Source of the DNA: Chitinophaga ginsengisoli
Lineage (GTDB): Bacteria; Bacteroidota; Bacteroidia; Chitinophagales; Chitinophagaceae
Direction: 5' to 3'
Length of the DNA stretch: 64,000 bases
NCBI RefSeq assembly: GCF_003014595.1
Contig: NZ_PYGK01000008.1
Location: 1-64,000 of the forward strand
Under the pieces are notes generated by a model. The model saw only the letters and a list, made by a program, of their open reading frames with translations. It did no database searches and had not been told where the DNA came from. Positions 27,263-37,346 of this stretch are shown piece by piece. The stretch's first letter is position 1. Every line of letters begins with the position of its first letter. Made by a program: the position numbers and the translations under genes.

Positions 27263-27574
27263 ATGGCATCCTGTGTTATAACTACGTCTTTTATAGTTCC
27301 TATTGCCTTTATCTTATTTATGTTTTTGAACAATTATCTTGAACACCATTTCCGGGGCTCAGTTAAATATAGATTTATCTATTCTTATGGCAGCACTATT
27401 TGCATATTTACTCAGCTTGGACTGACTTTTATATCATTGCTACTTGCACTTAATGTTATTTTTAATTTCAGAAAATATAATATCTGGACGCATTTAATTG
27501 CTATTCTTTTTGGAGCATCTGTATTTTCATATATGTTTATCGGAGTAACTTGGGGTATTATGCGTTCACTTTGA
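27263..27574 (+). CDS. Small hydrophobic protein, uncertain
   Basis: 103 residues with three hydrophobic segments (about 5-22, 47-67, 78-98). No family recognised. It begins just outside the IS21 end. Another frame just upstream (about 27165-27345) also reads openly with protein-like composition, so this may be the remainder of a gene broken by the insertion. Kept at low confidence because hydrophobic AT-rich frames can be spurious. Confidence 0.35.
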   Translation: MASCVITTSFIVPIAFILFMFLNNYLEHHFRGSVKYRFIYSYGSTICIFTQLGLTFISLLLALNVIFNFRKYNIWTHLIAILFGASVFSYMFIGVTWGIMRSL

Positions 27575-27895
27575 CTAATCTTTCATTTTTCACTAACCAT
27601 TATTCTATGTAGTTTTTGACTCGCTATATGATTTCTGGTTTGATATAGGTCTGTTGCCATAATAATTGTCACAGGTTATTCTTCCTTTCATTCTGCAGCC
27701 CAATTTAGTGTTATTAGCGATTTACTGCCAATTTGAGCTTTCCGTTTTGTATCTGCTTAATAATATCTGACTTCGTCGGATGCGTAACGTTAGCGATAAG
27801 CCTTTGTTGTTGCCTGCATGTACGTCATTCGTTATCTCTTTCCCAAACTAAATAGTCAAGTTCTGCTTTCCAGCAACTATTGTCGTTCAAACATT

Positions 27896-27944
27896 TATTG
27901 GGCACTTGGCTAACACCGAAGATAAAATCTATCTGGTGTTTTTT
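27896..27944 (+). terminator. Right-flank-like motif R0 and hairpin
   Basis: TATTGGGCACTTGGC is followed by AACACC...GGTGTTTTTT. The order (TGGGCAC, short spacer, hairpin, T-run) is the same as at R1 and R2. It lies just before the L2 motif, as if one unit ends and the next begins. Confidence 0.5.
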
Positions 27945-27982
27945 GCATATACTTCTGTGCCCGCTCGGCGCACCATCATCAA

Positions 27983-28029
27983 CTTGAGGATAACGTTTGG
28001 CACTGTGGTTCGAAATTTATTATTTAAAG
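27983..28029 (+). repeat. Left flank motif, copy L2
   Basis: Diverged copy of 95-140, sharing GTGGTTCGAAATTTATTAT. It lies 130 bases upstream of the P-loop NTPase gene. Confidence 0.55.
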
Positions 28030-28158
28030 AAACGCTGTAAATTGAATATGGTTTGTTTTTATTGGCATTAGTATAACCAAAAGTATACTGGCAATGATTA
28101 TTTTTATAAATTCATCAATCGTAAATTACAATAACCTTGAATCCAAAATTCAATATAC

Positions 28159-28671
28159 ATGAAGATAGCTGTGATAGGTGCCCATAAGGTTGGTAAAACG
28201 ACATTAGCTGAAGAGCTCCTGGAGTATCTTCCCGGATACACCCTTAATATAGAACCGTATCATGCACTCGAAGAATCAGGATACGTATTTTCTGAAATAC
28301 CCGATGTTCATGACTTCATTAAACAATTTGAATGTTCGGTAAAACAAATCTCAAAATCCGGAGAAAATATAATATTTGATAGATGTCCAATTGATATTCT
28401 GGCATATGTCCATGCTATTGATGAAGCCAGGAATATTGAACAATTATTTGAAACCGCTCAAACAGTAATCACTGCAATAGATCTCCTTGTGTTCGTTCCT
28501 ATAGAAGAACCAGATTTAATATCCTGCCAGAAATCAGATTTACCTAAACTTAGATACAGGGTAAATGATATACTTAATGATTGGATATGGGACCTGGATA
28601 TAAAAACTATTGAAGTTAACGGCACCTTGTTAAACCGTAGAGATCAGATAATAAATAAAATAGCTTTCTGA
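28159..28671 (+). CDS. P-loop NTPase / kinase-like protein
   Basis: 170 residues, soluble. Walker A is GAHKVGKTT at residues 7-15. A second acidic motif, IIFDRCPIDILAYV near 74-87, is like the DRSxxD/DRxxxD substrate site of small nucleotide kinases and NadR-type ATPases (AAA_28 group). A long helix and a C-terminal Arg (LRYR) follow. It probably phosphorylates a small molecule or nucleotide. It is the only gene between flank motifs L2 and R2, which makes it cassette cargo. Confidence 0.75.
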   Translation: MKIAVIGAHKVGKTTLAEELLEYLPGYTLNIEPYHALEESGYVFSEIPDVHDFIKQFECSVKQISKSGENIIFDRCPIDILAYVHAIDEARNIEQLFETAQTVITAIDLLVFVPIEEPDLISCQKSDLPKLRYRVNDILNDWIWDLDIKTIEVNGTLLNRRDQIINKIAF

Positions 28672-28686
28672 AAATAGCCACCAACT

Positions 28687-28718
28687 GGTTCGAAAATGAA
28701 TCGTTACTAGGCACGTAA
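28687..28718 (+). repeat. Right flank motif, copy R2
   Basis: GGTTCGA, a variable 10-base stretch, then CGTTACTAGGCACGTAAAA; aligns with R1 at 4966-4997. It follows the NTPase gene by 16 bases. Confidence 0.5.
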
Positions 28719-28720
28719 AA

Positions 28721-28756
28721 CAGAAAATCCGCTCTAGTTGCGGATTTTCTGTTTTT
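28721..28756 (+). terminator. Intrinsic terminator after R2
   Basis: CAGAAAATCCGC and GCGGATTTTCTG form a perfect 12-bp stem with a 7-base loop, followed by TTTTT. Confidence 0.85.
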
Positions 28757-28901
28757 AGCATAATCTCTTCTTACCATAATCCCTTCTTATTCAACAAGAG
28801 CTCAGATCTATCAGCAATCAACCAATTAAAAAATATTTTACTTCCTGGTTAACGAAGACAGGATCCTTTACTCTTGGCTGGAAACAAACAACATAGAGTA
28901 C

Positions 28902-29297
28902 ATGGTCTGCGCAGAAGACCTGTTTGGAGGACAAACCGTCATCGATCTGACTAATAAAAAAATGGTAAACTATTCTCCCAAAACTGAAGACTATATCTGG
29001 ACGAATTTCCATCTGTCACCTAACGGGAAAATATTAGCCGCAATAGGTTGTATCTTGGCCGGACCATTTTTTATGAAGATATTTGACTTTAGGAATCCAA
29101 TGACGCTACCATTACCTGAGCTAAAAGAGATTGACCTGATTGGTAACGACGAGGAGATCGTTACATGGATTGACAATGAGACGCTCCAGATGAAAGGGTT
29201 TCAAATAGAGTATGGATATGAATATAACGACAAAGGTTGGATGAGCGTCAAATCAGTAAAGGAAACTCCCACGGAACGCACTGTTAGCATACGTTAA
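28902..29297 (+). CDS. Unknown protein, possibly 5'-truncated
   Basis: 131 residues from the first ATG. The frame is open with natural-looking residues back to a stop at 28827 (KIFYFLVNEDRILYSWLE, then TNNIEY), and no start codon is seen there, so the N-terminal part may have been lost. Residues such as LFGGQTVIDLTNKKM, HLSPNGKILAAIGCI and IVTWIDNETLQM suggest a beta-rich repeat-like fold. I cannot name the family. With the immunity-like gene 54 bases downstream it may belong to a toxin-immunity remnant region. Confidence 0.55.
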   Translation: MVCAEDLFGGQTVIDLTNKKMVNYSPKTEDYIWTNFHLSPNGKILAAIGCILAGPFFMKIFDFRNPMTLPLPELKEIDLIGNDEEIVTWIDNETLQMKGFQIEYGYEYNDKGWMSVKSVKETPTERTVSIR

Positions 29298-29351
29298 AAC
29301 AGTCATAGCTCCGATCATTTTTTGTTTTTAAAGTCTTATCGGTTTATACAT

Positions 29352-29744
29352 ATGAAACTTAGCATTGATAGCTGGATAGAAAATCGTAATTATAGCAACG
29401 ACAAAGATATCAAGGAAAGCTATGAAGCCGTTACCGCCCTCCGGACGCTGAACGGGAAAAACGTAACACAGTTAATCGTTGGTGATATTAATGGATTTAT
29501 CCTGATAGGCGGTGGCCCTGAACTATTTGTTGTCACCCAAGTGGTTGGCGAGGATGAAGCATTCTTCAACCTGATTAACCCGGAGTATGTTTCTGATGAG
29601 GAAGAAATCAGCCTCGTAACCGGTGGTCAAGCAGGCGGCTTCCCCAAAAAAAACTGTGTGCCACTGGCACTTGCAGAACAGGCATTGACATACTACGTTA
29701 AGCACGGCGACCGTTCACCATCACTAAAATGGGAAGAAGAATAA
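29352..29744 (+). CDS. Imm1-like immunity protein (putative)
   Basis: 130 residues from the ATG at 29352; an earlier in-frame ATG at 29322 adds an unlikely tail. The pattern of an N-terminal helix, then GFILIGGGPELFVVTQVVG near 50-67 and a C-terminal EQALTYYVKHGDRSPSLKWE fits the Imm1 immunity family by general appearance. Such genes neutralise polymorphic toxins; no toxin is seen adjacent, so it would be an orphan. Assignment is tentative. Confidence 0.55.
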   Translation: MKLSIDSWIENRNYSNDKDIKESYEAVTALRTLNGKNVTQLIVGDINGFILIGGGPELFVVTQVVGEDEAFFNLINPEYVSDEEEISLVTGGQAGGFPKKNCVPLALAEQALTYYVKHGDRSPSLKWEEE

Positions 29745-29924
29745 CTGATGTCATTATAATAGGATAGTTGCTCCCATCTCTCAAGGGAATATTTACTAAA
29801 TCCAAATATCCGGGGAGCCACCAGCGACTGCTATACATGCAAAGTCAAGCCGACGAGCATTACGATATCTCATTTTGGCAATAGGGGCATATGCGACCGT
29901 TGTAATTGATATACACACTAGCAA

Positions 29925-32654
29925 TTACATGCCGCTTTCCGTCCTACGAATGGTTGCAATATCACCAATTAATAAGCGAACCTTTTCAATCGATGTGTTT
30001 ATTACATTCAAAACCGCCTTCAATTCTGGATTCTGAGAATCTAAATTATCTATTGAACTAAAATCATTTGCAATACCGCCCAGCGGTTCCAAAAGGTCAC
30101 GGCTTATAGTATTAATAAAATAATCCAGATTGCTGTTAATTTGTAAGAGGCTATTATTCTTTTGCTGAAGTTCCTCCTGGGCAGCTTTTAATTCCGTGAT
30201 ATCGGAAAAAGTAATCACAGCCCCACTATTACCATACTCCGTTTGCCGTATATAGGGCATAGTAGTTACTTGATACCATTTCCCGTCATTGGTTTCAATT
30301 TCTTTTTTTATTGTAACACCATCCTCTAGTACCTTCTCTATATCGACAATGATCGTATTAAATTTAAAGTTAGTAGATATATTGCCAATTGGTCTACCAA
30401 TGTCCGTATCTCTTAAATTAATAAGAGTTGCTGTAACCGGCGAAAACTTCATCAGTAATAAATTTTTACTGATAAAAAGTTGCCCATTAATATTGCTTCG
30501 AAAATAATTATTAAGATCATCATTTATCTCTCCCAGCTCCTTATTTTTAAGCTGATAATCCGAATTTATGGTATGCAATTCCTCATTTACTGATTGCATT
30601 TCTTCATTTGTACTTTGGAGCTCTTCATTGGCAGATACAAGTTCTTCATTAAAAGATTGCATATTCTCATTGGATGCATCTAGTTTCTCATAGGCAGCGT
30701 TTAGCTTATCTTTCATCTCCCTCATTTCCTCTTCCAGATTGAAAATGTACTGATCAAGATGCTTTCTTTCGTCAAATGCCACGTGCTGCTCAGGCGAAAG
30801 TGCCAGCACCTTATCCTCTATAATTGTTACCATCAGCAATCTGGGCGCGCCTTTCTTAAAGTTCAAAGGATATACAGAAATGCTAACTGTTATTGAGGAT
30901 GATGGGGCTATTCTTATACCGCTAATTGTATGTTTCTTCCCAGTCACTATTACTTCACGGGAGGCAGTGTTAAAAGCCACCGCTAACGGCCGTGGGAGTA
31001 ATTCTGGCAAATGCAATGTGAAGTTTTTTTGCAATAGATATTTACTCGTATCCCCATAGGATTTAACCACCCTATTATTTTCATCTATACAAATTGTCAG
31101 GCAACCTAGTTCTTTTGCGAGGTTATCGCTTACATTTTCTCCTATTGACGTACTTACATTTACTGTAGGGGCTTCATATAAAGTATGCGATGTTTTATGT
31201 CCCACATCTAACAGTTGGGGAAGCGAAAATGCATCAAAACGTACAGTTTGTTTTGTTCCTATATTTTTATAAATCTTATATTTTTTATTTACTACGTCCA
31301 GGTTTTGAATAATAGGCATTGGGTTTTCGCTGATACCTAAGAATAAATGTCCATCTATCTTCAAGCCAAATAACAACATCGAAAAGATCTTCTTTTGCAA
31401 TGTAGGAGCCATATAGATTAGCACATTTCGGCAGCTGATAATGTCCATATTGCAATATGGGGGGTTCTTAACCAAGTCATGCTGGGCAAATACTACCATT
31501 CTTCGTATGTCTGGTTTTACTCTATAACCAGTTTGTTCTTTAGAGAAATATCTCTTTATTCTTTCAGGTGTTATATCTTTCTCAATATCATCTTTATACA
31601 GGCCAATTCTGGCATAAAGTAGCGCTTCTGTATCTATATCCGTAGCAAATATTTTTACTGCCAAATCCTTTAAATCATCAATAAGCTGTTCATGTATAAG
31701 AATAGCCAGTGAATAGGCCTCTTCCCCAGTTGCACAACCGGCAACCCATAACTTCAATTCGTCCCCGGGATTGATTTTCAGAAGTATGTCTGGCAAAATA
31801 CTATGCTGGATAAAATTAAAAGCAGCTTCATCCCGGAAAAACGAAGTAACACTTATTAAAAATTCCTTGGTCAATGCCTCAATTTCATCAGGGGTCTCTC
31901 TTAGGAAATTTATATACTTGTCGAGAGTATTAAAATTCTTAGACGCAGATCTTCTTTTAATTCTTCTGAGAATAGTACTTTCTTTATAATCAGAGAAGTC
32001 CAATGGAGACTGTTCTCTAATAATATCCAGTATTATCGCTACGCTTTTTTTATCCTCTTTATATTCCGCTATGGTGTTAAGCCCATTCATTACATATTGT
32101 TCTATCATGCCCGGGATTAAAGGTGGCTCCAGGATAAAGTCGACCATGCCAGTAGCAATTGCGCTGGAAGGCATACTGCCATAATCGGAGGTTTCAGGGT
32201 TACGAGCGATTACCATACCGCCTGCCTTTTTTATAGCAATCGCCCCTTCAGTTCCATCTGTTCCCAAACCGGAAAGGATAACGCCTATACTCTTTTCACC
32301 ATAATCTACCGCCAGAGAAGATAAAAACCTATTGATGGTAAGATATGGCGCATGCGAAAGTTCTTTGGGCGTTAGGCACAATTTTCTACCGCTCACGGTC
32401 ATAAACTTATCATTGGGTATAAGATATACCTCATTGGCTTTTATTATCATTTCATTTTCGGCCTCCTTTACAACTAATTTGCTATGCTTGGCAAGCAGTT
32501 CAACCATTCTGCTCTTAAAATCCGCTGATAAATGTTGCACGATCACATAGGACACTGAGTCTAGCTGAGTGTAATCGAAAAAAGAATTAATATCCTCCAT
32601 TCCACCGGCAGATGCCCCTATCGCAATAACATACCTTGGTTCGGTTGTGTCCAT
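29925..32654 (-). CDS. CheB-CheR-PAS hybrid signalling protein
   Basis: 909 residues from the ATG at 32654 (926 from 32705). Domains: CheB methylesterase (about 5-185: IGASAGG nucleophile Ser, IVQHLSAD His, GLGTDGTEG Asp); CheR methyltransferase (about 205-470: SVTSFFRD, LWVAGCATGEEAYSLAI SAM site, ISCRNVLIYM); PAS-like region; coiled coil rich in Glu/Asn repeats (about 640-720, SANEELQSTNEEMQSVNEEL); a second PAS (about 725-835); and a short terminal HisKA-like helix. There the expected phospho-accepting SHDL is SRDL, and no ATPase domain follows, so it cannot be a kinase itself. Divergent from a kinase/response regulator pair. Confidence 0.92.
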   Translation of the reverse strand: MDTTEPRYVIAIGASAGGMEDINSFFDYTQLDSVSYVIVQHLSADFKSRMVELLAKHSKLVVKEAENEMIIKANEVYLIPNDKFMTVSGRKLCLTPKELSHAPYLTINRFLSSLAVDYGEKSIGVILSGLGTDGTEGAIAIKKAGGMVIARNPETSDYGSMPSSAIATGMVDFILEPPLIPGMIEQYVMNGLNTIAEYKEDKKSVAIILDIIREQSPLDFSDYKESTILRRIKRRSASKNFNTLDKYINFLRETPDEIEALTKEFLISVTSFFRDEAAFNFIQHSILPDILLKINPGDELKLWVAGCATGEEAYSLAILIHEQLIDDLKDLAVKIFATDIDTEALLYARIGLYKDDIEKDITPERIKRYFSKEQTGYRVKPDIRRMVVFAQHDLVKNPPYCNMDIISCRNVLIYMAPTLQKKIFSMLLFGLKIDGHLFLGISENPMPIIQNLDVVNKKYKIYKNIGTKQTVRFDAFSLPQLLDVGHKTSHTLYEAPTVNVSTSIGENVSDNLAKELGCLTICIDENNRVVKSYGDTSKYLLQKNFTLHLPELLPRPLAVAFNTASREVIVTGKKHTISGIRIAPSSSITVSISVYPLNFKKGAPRLLMVTIIEDKVLALSPEQHVAFDERKHLDQYIFNLEEEMREMKDKLNAAYEKLDASNENMQSFNEELVSANEELQSTNEEMQSVNEELHTINSDYQLKNKELGEINDDLNNYFRSNINGQLFISKNLLLMKFSPVTATLINLRDTDIGRPIGNISTNFKFNTIIVDIEKVLEDGVTIKKEIETNDGKWYQVTTMPYIRQTEYGNSGAVITFSDITELKAAQEELQQKNNSLLQINSNLDYFINTISRDLLEPLGGIANDFSSIDNLDSQNPELKAVLNVINTSIEKVRLLIGDIATIRRTESGM

Positions 32655-32982
32655 AACTATCCGATTAAAAACGTATTGAATGAATCCAGCACTATTACCT
32701 GGCATAATTTAGTTATAAATAACGTTTCCAATATTATGCCATGCCGTACTATACTGTAAGAAATTATACTATCATAGTATTGCATTACAGCATGCTCAAC
32801 AGAAGTGCAATACATTAATTAAAAATCCACCTTTCGCAAATGCAGGTATTATTTGCCTAAACTGAGCTGGAGCCTAGAAATAATTTTTCTTCTTGCAGCA
32901 TTTGTGTTACTTTAAATACTGATAATTATCCCATTTCATATGCTTATAACGCTCAAATAAATACCACAGCTCGCTAAACCTC
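32655..32982. other. Divergent promoter region of two signalling genes
   Basis: 328 bases between the CheB-CheR-PAS gene and the PAS histidine kinase gene. An imperfect dyad around 32750-32800 (ACTGTAAG...GCATTACAGCA) is the only structure seen. Confidence 0.45.
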
Positions 32983-33033
32983 ATGCTATTCAACAATCCG
33001 GTTTACGTCCGAAAGGTAGATAAAACTTACGTT

Positions 33034-34392
33034 ATGGAACGAAAAGAGATTTCCCAATGTAATTTGGATAAAACTTCAGAAGAGGATTGCAGACTGCGTG
33101 AATCGGCAATGGAGGCTGCAGGAGTGGGTGCCTGGGAAGTTCAGCTTGAGACCAATACAATATCCTGGGACAAGCGTTGCCGCGAGCTTTTCGGAGTGTT
33201 CACAGGCAACGCTATCTCTTGCGACCAGATCATGACACATATACATCCCAATGATATCGCCGCCGTTAAGGCTGCTGTCGAAAATGCCCTCGGTGGACGA
33301 CACGATGGAAAATATAGCATTCGTTATCGCACTATCGGCGCAGAAGATGGAAAATTACGTTGGGTGCAGCTTAGCGGACAGGCCTATTTCAATGAAGATG
33401 GCCAGGCAACAAGGTTTATTGGAATAGCCCAGGACATAACGGCCTCGTCCAGTAGTACCGCTCAAAGGATTGATAAGCTCTTAATGAAAGAAAACGCCAT
33501 CTCCATTAACTTAAATGATATGGCCCAGGATGCAATACTATTGAGTTCATTGCAATCGACGCTGGAACAGGAAATCCAAAAACACACCGCAGAACTTGAT
33601 ATTTCCAACGAAGAATTAAAAGCATCGAATGACGAATTGAATGCTAAAAACGAAGAATTAGCCGAGCTTAATAGAGAATTGAAGCAGTCTAATGAAGATC
33701 TTCAACAATTTGCACATGTAGCCAGTCATGACCTTAAAGAACCCCTTCGGAAGATCAAAACTTACATTAGCCGCCTGGAGGAGGATATTAATACCCCACT
33801 TTCTGCCGAAAGCACAACGTATATAAGTAAGATGTATTTGGCGGCTGACCGCATGTATTCCATGATAGACGGTGTGCTCGCGTACTCTATGATAAATGGG
33901 TCAAAACAAGAAATTCAAAATATTGATTTAAACAGGATTATCAACGACATTGTAAACGACCTGGAAATACTGATTACCCAGAAACGGGCAGTTATCCATT
34001 ATAAGGAATTACCAAACATAGAAGGGGCATCTGTACTAATTTACCAGCTTTTTTACAACCTAATTTCCAATTCATTAAAATTCTGCCATGCCGATATCTA
34101 TCCTGTTATAATAATTAAATCAACGCTAATTCATGATAATGACCAACAATATGTTCATATTGAATTGTCTGACAATGGAATTGGGTTTAATCATGAAGAA
34201 GCTGCGTTTATATTTAATACCTTCGCAAGATTAAACCCAAAAGATAAATATGAAGGCACCGGGCTGGGATTGTCTTTATGCAAGAAGATCGTACAACGTC
34301 ACAAAGGAAAGATTTATGCTAAAGGAGTAACTTCACAAGGTGCAACATTCATAATTATTTTGCCATTACGACAAATGCAAGAATATGTTTAA
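33034..34392 (+). CDS. PAS-domain sensor histidine kinase
   Basis: 452 residues from the ATG at 33034, or 469 from 32983. An N-terminal PAS/PAC sensor (about 20-145, GAWEVQLETNTISWD, RFIGIAQDIT) is followed by a coiled coil (about 165-220, ELNAKNEELAELNREL), HisKA with HVASHDLKEPLRK (phospho-His near 232), and a HATPase domain with N box FYNLISNSLKF, G1 DNGIGF and G2 GTGLGLSLCKKIV. No membrane segment, so it is cytosolic. Its coiled coil resembles that of the divergent CheB-CheR-PAS protein. A response regulator gene follows 11 bases downstream. Confidence 0.93.
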   Translation: MERKEISQCNLDKTSEEDCRLRESAMEAAGVGAWEVQLETNTISWDKRCRELFGVFTGNAISCDQIMTHIHPNDIAAVKAAVENALGGRHDGKYSIRYRTIGAEDGKLRWVQLSGQAYFNEDGQATRFIGIAQDITASSSSTAQRIDKLLMKENAISINLNDMAQDAILLSSLQSTLEQEIQKHTAELDISNEELKASNDELNAKNEELAELNRELKQSNEDLQQFAHVASHDLKEPLRKIKTYISRLEEDINTPLSAESTTYISKMYLAADRMYSMIDGVLAYSMINGSKQEIQNIDLNRIINDIVNDLEILITQKRAVIHYKELPNIEGASVLIYQLFYNLISNSLKFCHADIYPVIIIKSTLIHDNDQQYVHIELSDNGIGFNHEEAAFIFNTFARLNPKDKYEGTGLGLSLCKKIVQRHKGKIYAKGVTSQGATFIIILPLRQMQEYV

Positions 34393-34403
34393 ATTTTACC
34401 TCA

Positions 34404-34787
34404 TTGAAAAAACGTATACTCTTAATTGATGATGACAAAGATGATGCAGAGTTTTTCGAAGACGCATTGCACGGCGTCGATCAAACTGTCATCTTTGAAT
34501 ACATTCATGATGGCCGCGAAGCGATTAGAAAGATAATGCAACAAGAACTGGAAATTCCAGACATTATTTTTCTCGATATAAATATGCCTTTTATAACTGG
34601 GTGGGATTGTCTTATAGTAATAAAACAGCAGATTCTATTACAACAAGTATCTGTTATTATGTATTCGACTTCCAATCATTCATACGAGGTAACCAAAGCT
34701 GCCGATATGGGAGCCGATGATTACTGGATAAAACCACATTCAATTAAAGTTTTAAGAAACCAACTCGCAGCGTTACTAAATAGTTAA
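34404..34787 (+). CDS. Single-domain response regulator
   Basis: 127 residues starting at TTG (34404). A receiver domain only: acidic pocket IDDDKDD (Asp 9-11), phospho-acceptor FLDINMP (Asp 58), MYSTSNH switch and YWIKPHS Lys near 109. No output domain. It is the likely partner of the kinase upstream and may pass phosphate on, Rcp1-style, to another protein. All key residues are present. Confidence 0.93.
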   Translation: MKKRILLIDDDKDDAEFFEDALHGVDQTVIFEYIHDGREAIRKIMQQELEIPDIIFLDINMPFITGWDCLIVIKQQILLQQVSVIMYSTSNHSYEVTKAADMGADDYWIKPHSIKVLRNQLAALLNS

Positions 34788-34918
34788 CTTAGCCACTCAC
34801 TGCAGCTATAGATCCTACCTGACCAGGTAGCACACCAACCACATATCATTTATCTTGCTTATGATAGGGCCAGGACAACAATTAAATCGGTTGAACTTGT
34901 GAAATCATTGTTGCACTC

Positions 34919-35695
34919 CTACTCTTTTTTCTCATGCCCATCTAAAAATGGTTTAAGCAGGTCGATAGGGATAGGGAAAATAGTAGTTGAATTTTTTTCA
35001 GTGGCAATTTCCCGCAGTGTTTGAAGGTAACGCAATGTAATAGCACTCGGCTGATTACTTAAAATTTGTGCAGCATCCGCTAATCGTTGTGAAGCCTGGA
35101 ATTCACCTTCCGCCGCAATAACCTTTGAACGACGTTCCCGCTCAGCCTCCGCCTGTTTTGCCATAGCCCGTTGCATTTCCTGCGGCAGGTCGATCTGTTT
35201 TACTTCCACATTAGACACTTTAATGCCCCATGGCTCCGTATTAGCATCAATAATTTGCTGCAGCCGGTGATTGATCTTCTCCCGTTGTGAAAGGAGATCG
35301 TCCAGTTCCGATTGTCCCAATACACTTCGCAATGTTGTCTGCGAGAGCTGGGAAGTAGCCATAAGGAAATTCTCCACCTCTATAATTGCCTTTTCCGGCT
35401 GAATAACGCGGAAATAGATCACGGCGTTTACCTTAATGGAAACATTATCTTGTGTAATTACATCCTGTGGCGGTACGTCCATGACTACAGTACGCAGACT
35501 CACCTTCACCATCTTATCTATAAGTGGAATAAGGATAATGAGTCCGGGGCCACGGGCATCATTCCCCATCAGCCGACCAAGCCGGAACACCACGCCCCGC
35601 TCATATTCACGCAAAATGCGGATAGCATTTGCGAGAATAATAATCGTAAAAAAGGCAACAACAATAAATACGACAGGAACTGTTTGCATGATCAT
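34919..35695 (-). CDS. Stomatin/SPFH-family protein (slipin)
   Basis: 258 residues. An N-terminal membrane segment (about 5-25) is followed by an SPFH/band-7 domain ([37 protein letters not shown]) and an Ala/Glu-rich helix ([26 protein letters not shown]) to the C-terminus. It forms membrane microdomain scaffolds. It is encoded five bases after an NfeD-type protease gene; this pair is a conserved bacterial operon in which the protease is thought to cut the stomatin C-terminus. Length is typical. Confidence 0.94.
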   Translation of the reverse strand: MIMQTVPVVFIVVAFFTIIILANAIRILREYERGVVFRLGRLMGNDARGPGLIILIPLIDKMVKVSLRTVVMDVPPQDVITQDNVSIKVNAVIYFRVIQPEKAIIEVENFLMATSQLSQTTLRSVLGQSELDDLLSQREKINHRLQQIIDANTEPWGIKVSNVEVKQIDLPQEMQRAMAKQAEAERERRSKVIAAEGEFQASQRLADAAQILSNQPSAITLRYLQTLREIATEKNSTTIFPIPIDLLKPFLDGHEKKE

Positions 35696-35700
35696 TGCGT

Positions 35701-36987
35701 TTAAAATGAGTTCTCGATAAGCTCAACTTGTAATTGAAGACCTTTTATCCCTACCACCCGCACTTTCTTATCCTTATCTATTCTTCCACTGACGGACTTG
35801 GTGTTCCATATTTCACCATGTACCCGCGCCGTTCCATAAGGATTCAGCTCTTCCAGCGACACGCCGCTTTCACCTATCAATCCGTCGATACCACTCACGC
35901 GTTTCAGTCGCTGCGCCTTCAAACCCATCCCTAATACGAACAGGAAAAACAGTGCAGAAACAAGCGTGGAGACGATAATAATACTCTCAGAAATTCTGAT
36001 CCCCGGGGCAGAGGGGCTAACGCGGATCAGCATCATTGAACCGAGAAAGAGTGACGTAACACCTCCCAACGTCAGCAATCCGTGGCTGGTGATTTTTATC
36101 TCCAATAAAAAGAGAACAACCCCAAAAAGGATCAATGCCAACCCGGCAAAATTGATTGGTAAGGTATGGAGCGAATAGAATGCAAGAATAAGGCTGATTA
36201 CACCAACAATACCGGGAAGAATAGCTCCGGGATTGTATAGTTCGAACAGTACGCCATATAATCCAAGCAGGATTAGTATATACGCGATATTGGGATCACA
36301 AAGCACATCCAGTATTTTTTCATCTACCCCCATCTCCAATGGTTGTATACGGGCATTTTTTGTGTGTAGTATCGCTGCTCCGGATGCCACTTCCACACTT
36401 TTCCCATCTATGTGGCTGAGCAACTCCTGTGCATTAATAGCAATAAGGTCGATTACCTTCATTTCCAGTGCCTGATTGGCCGTAATAGAAACACTTTTGC
36501 GAACCGTCTCCTCTGCCCATTCCTCATTTCGCTTTCGCCTTTCCGCAATGGTGCGGATAAAAGCCACAGCGTCGTTGGTAACCTTCTCATTCATGATGGT
36601 ATCACTCTCTGTATGTAAACCAACAGGGTGCGCTGCGCCTATATTTGTACCAGGCGCCATGGCCGCAACATGGGCGGCAAGGGTGATAAACACCCCGGCA
36701 GAGCCGGCATGCGCACCAGCCGGGGCAACATACACCACAATAGGTATTGGTGATTCCAGCATATCGCCGACTATAACACGCGTAGATTTTAACAGACCGC
36801 CCGGTGTGTTGAGCTCGATAAGGAGACATTCAGCCTTTCTGCGCAAGGCGGTTTCAATTCCCCGGTGAATAAACTGAGCGGTAACCGGGTTAATACTACC
36901 GTCGATTTTTATTAAAACAACAGTTTGTGCTGCAAGTAGCAGTGGAGATAATAAAAACAGGAGCAAAGAAAAGATACGATGATTCAT
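35701..36987 (-). CDS. NfeD-type ClpP-class membrane serine protease
   Basis: 428 residues. Signal peptide (about 1-20); a ClpP/crotonase-like protease domain (about 20-215) with [22 protein letters not shown] (Ser nucleophile) and [10 protein letters not shown]; four membrane helices (about 235-345); and an NfeD OB-fold tail (about 355-428, [25 protein letters not shown]). This is the long NfeD form that pairs with slipin, encoded next in the operon. It works in membrane quality control. Confidence 0.93.
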   Translation of the reverse strand: MNHRIFSLLLFLLSPLLLAAQTVVLIKIDGSINPVTAQFIHRGIETALRRKAECLLIELNTPGGLLKSTRVIVGDMLESPIPIVVYVAPAGAHAGSAGVFITLAAHVAAMAPGTNIGAAHPVGLHTESDTIMNEKVTNDAVAFIRTIAERRKRNEEWAEETVRKSVSITANQALEMKVIDLIAINAQELLSHIDGKSVEVASGAAILHTKNARIQPLEMGVDEKILDVLCDPNIAYILILLGLYGVLFELYNPGAILPGIVGVISLILAFYSLHTLPINFAGLALILFGVVLFLLEIKITSHGLLTLGGVTSLFLGSMMLIRVSPSAPGIRISESIIIVSTLVSALFFLFVLGMGLKAQRLKRVSGIDGLIGESGVSLEELNPYGTARVHGEIWNTKSVSGRIDKDKKVRVVGIKGLQLQVELIENSF

Positions 36988-37346
36988 AAGAATATTCCTA
37001 AATCAAATGAAACACAATCTACCAGCCCCAGCGTCCTTATGCAATTTACTAAAATTCAGGGGGAGTTGGTCACATAACAGGAGAAAACTACCTTGTACCA
37101 TTAATTTGAAATAGTCAAGACTTATTCTGCTAGTCAGCGATTAACTTTAAGTAACCACACTTCTAATTAATCCCCCTTTAAAACTGTCAGATATGAAAAG
37201 TAATGAATAATGTCCTCGTAGTTTCTATTTGAGCGCTCTTATAAACTGCCTCATTGGTAGTTTATATCAATATTGCTATTATAAAGGAATAAGCTAAAGC
37301 TCCCCTTAAAGACATATCTAAGTTTTCTATTAACGATTATAAAAAA
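36988..37346. other. Intergenic stretch
   Basis: 359 bases between two minus-strand genes. AT-rich, with no coding signal; it should contain the NfeD/slipin promoter. Nothing else recognised. Confidence 0.5.

Larger units (their letters stand above)
27575..28158. other. Intergenic region with flank motifs
   Basis: No intact gene. On the minus strand around 27736-27825 a short open stretch reads ANVTHPTKSDIIKQIQNGKL followed by KLAVNR-stop, perhaps the 3' end of a lost gene. A third right-flank-like motif with a terminator lies at 27896-27944, and the left motif copy L2 at 27983-28029. Confidence 0.45.

Noticed and set aside
35312-35720. Overlapping plus-strand frames inside the stomatin and NfeD genes
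   Set aside because: They are antisense to two well-supported genes with clear domain motifs.
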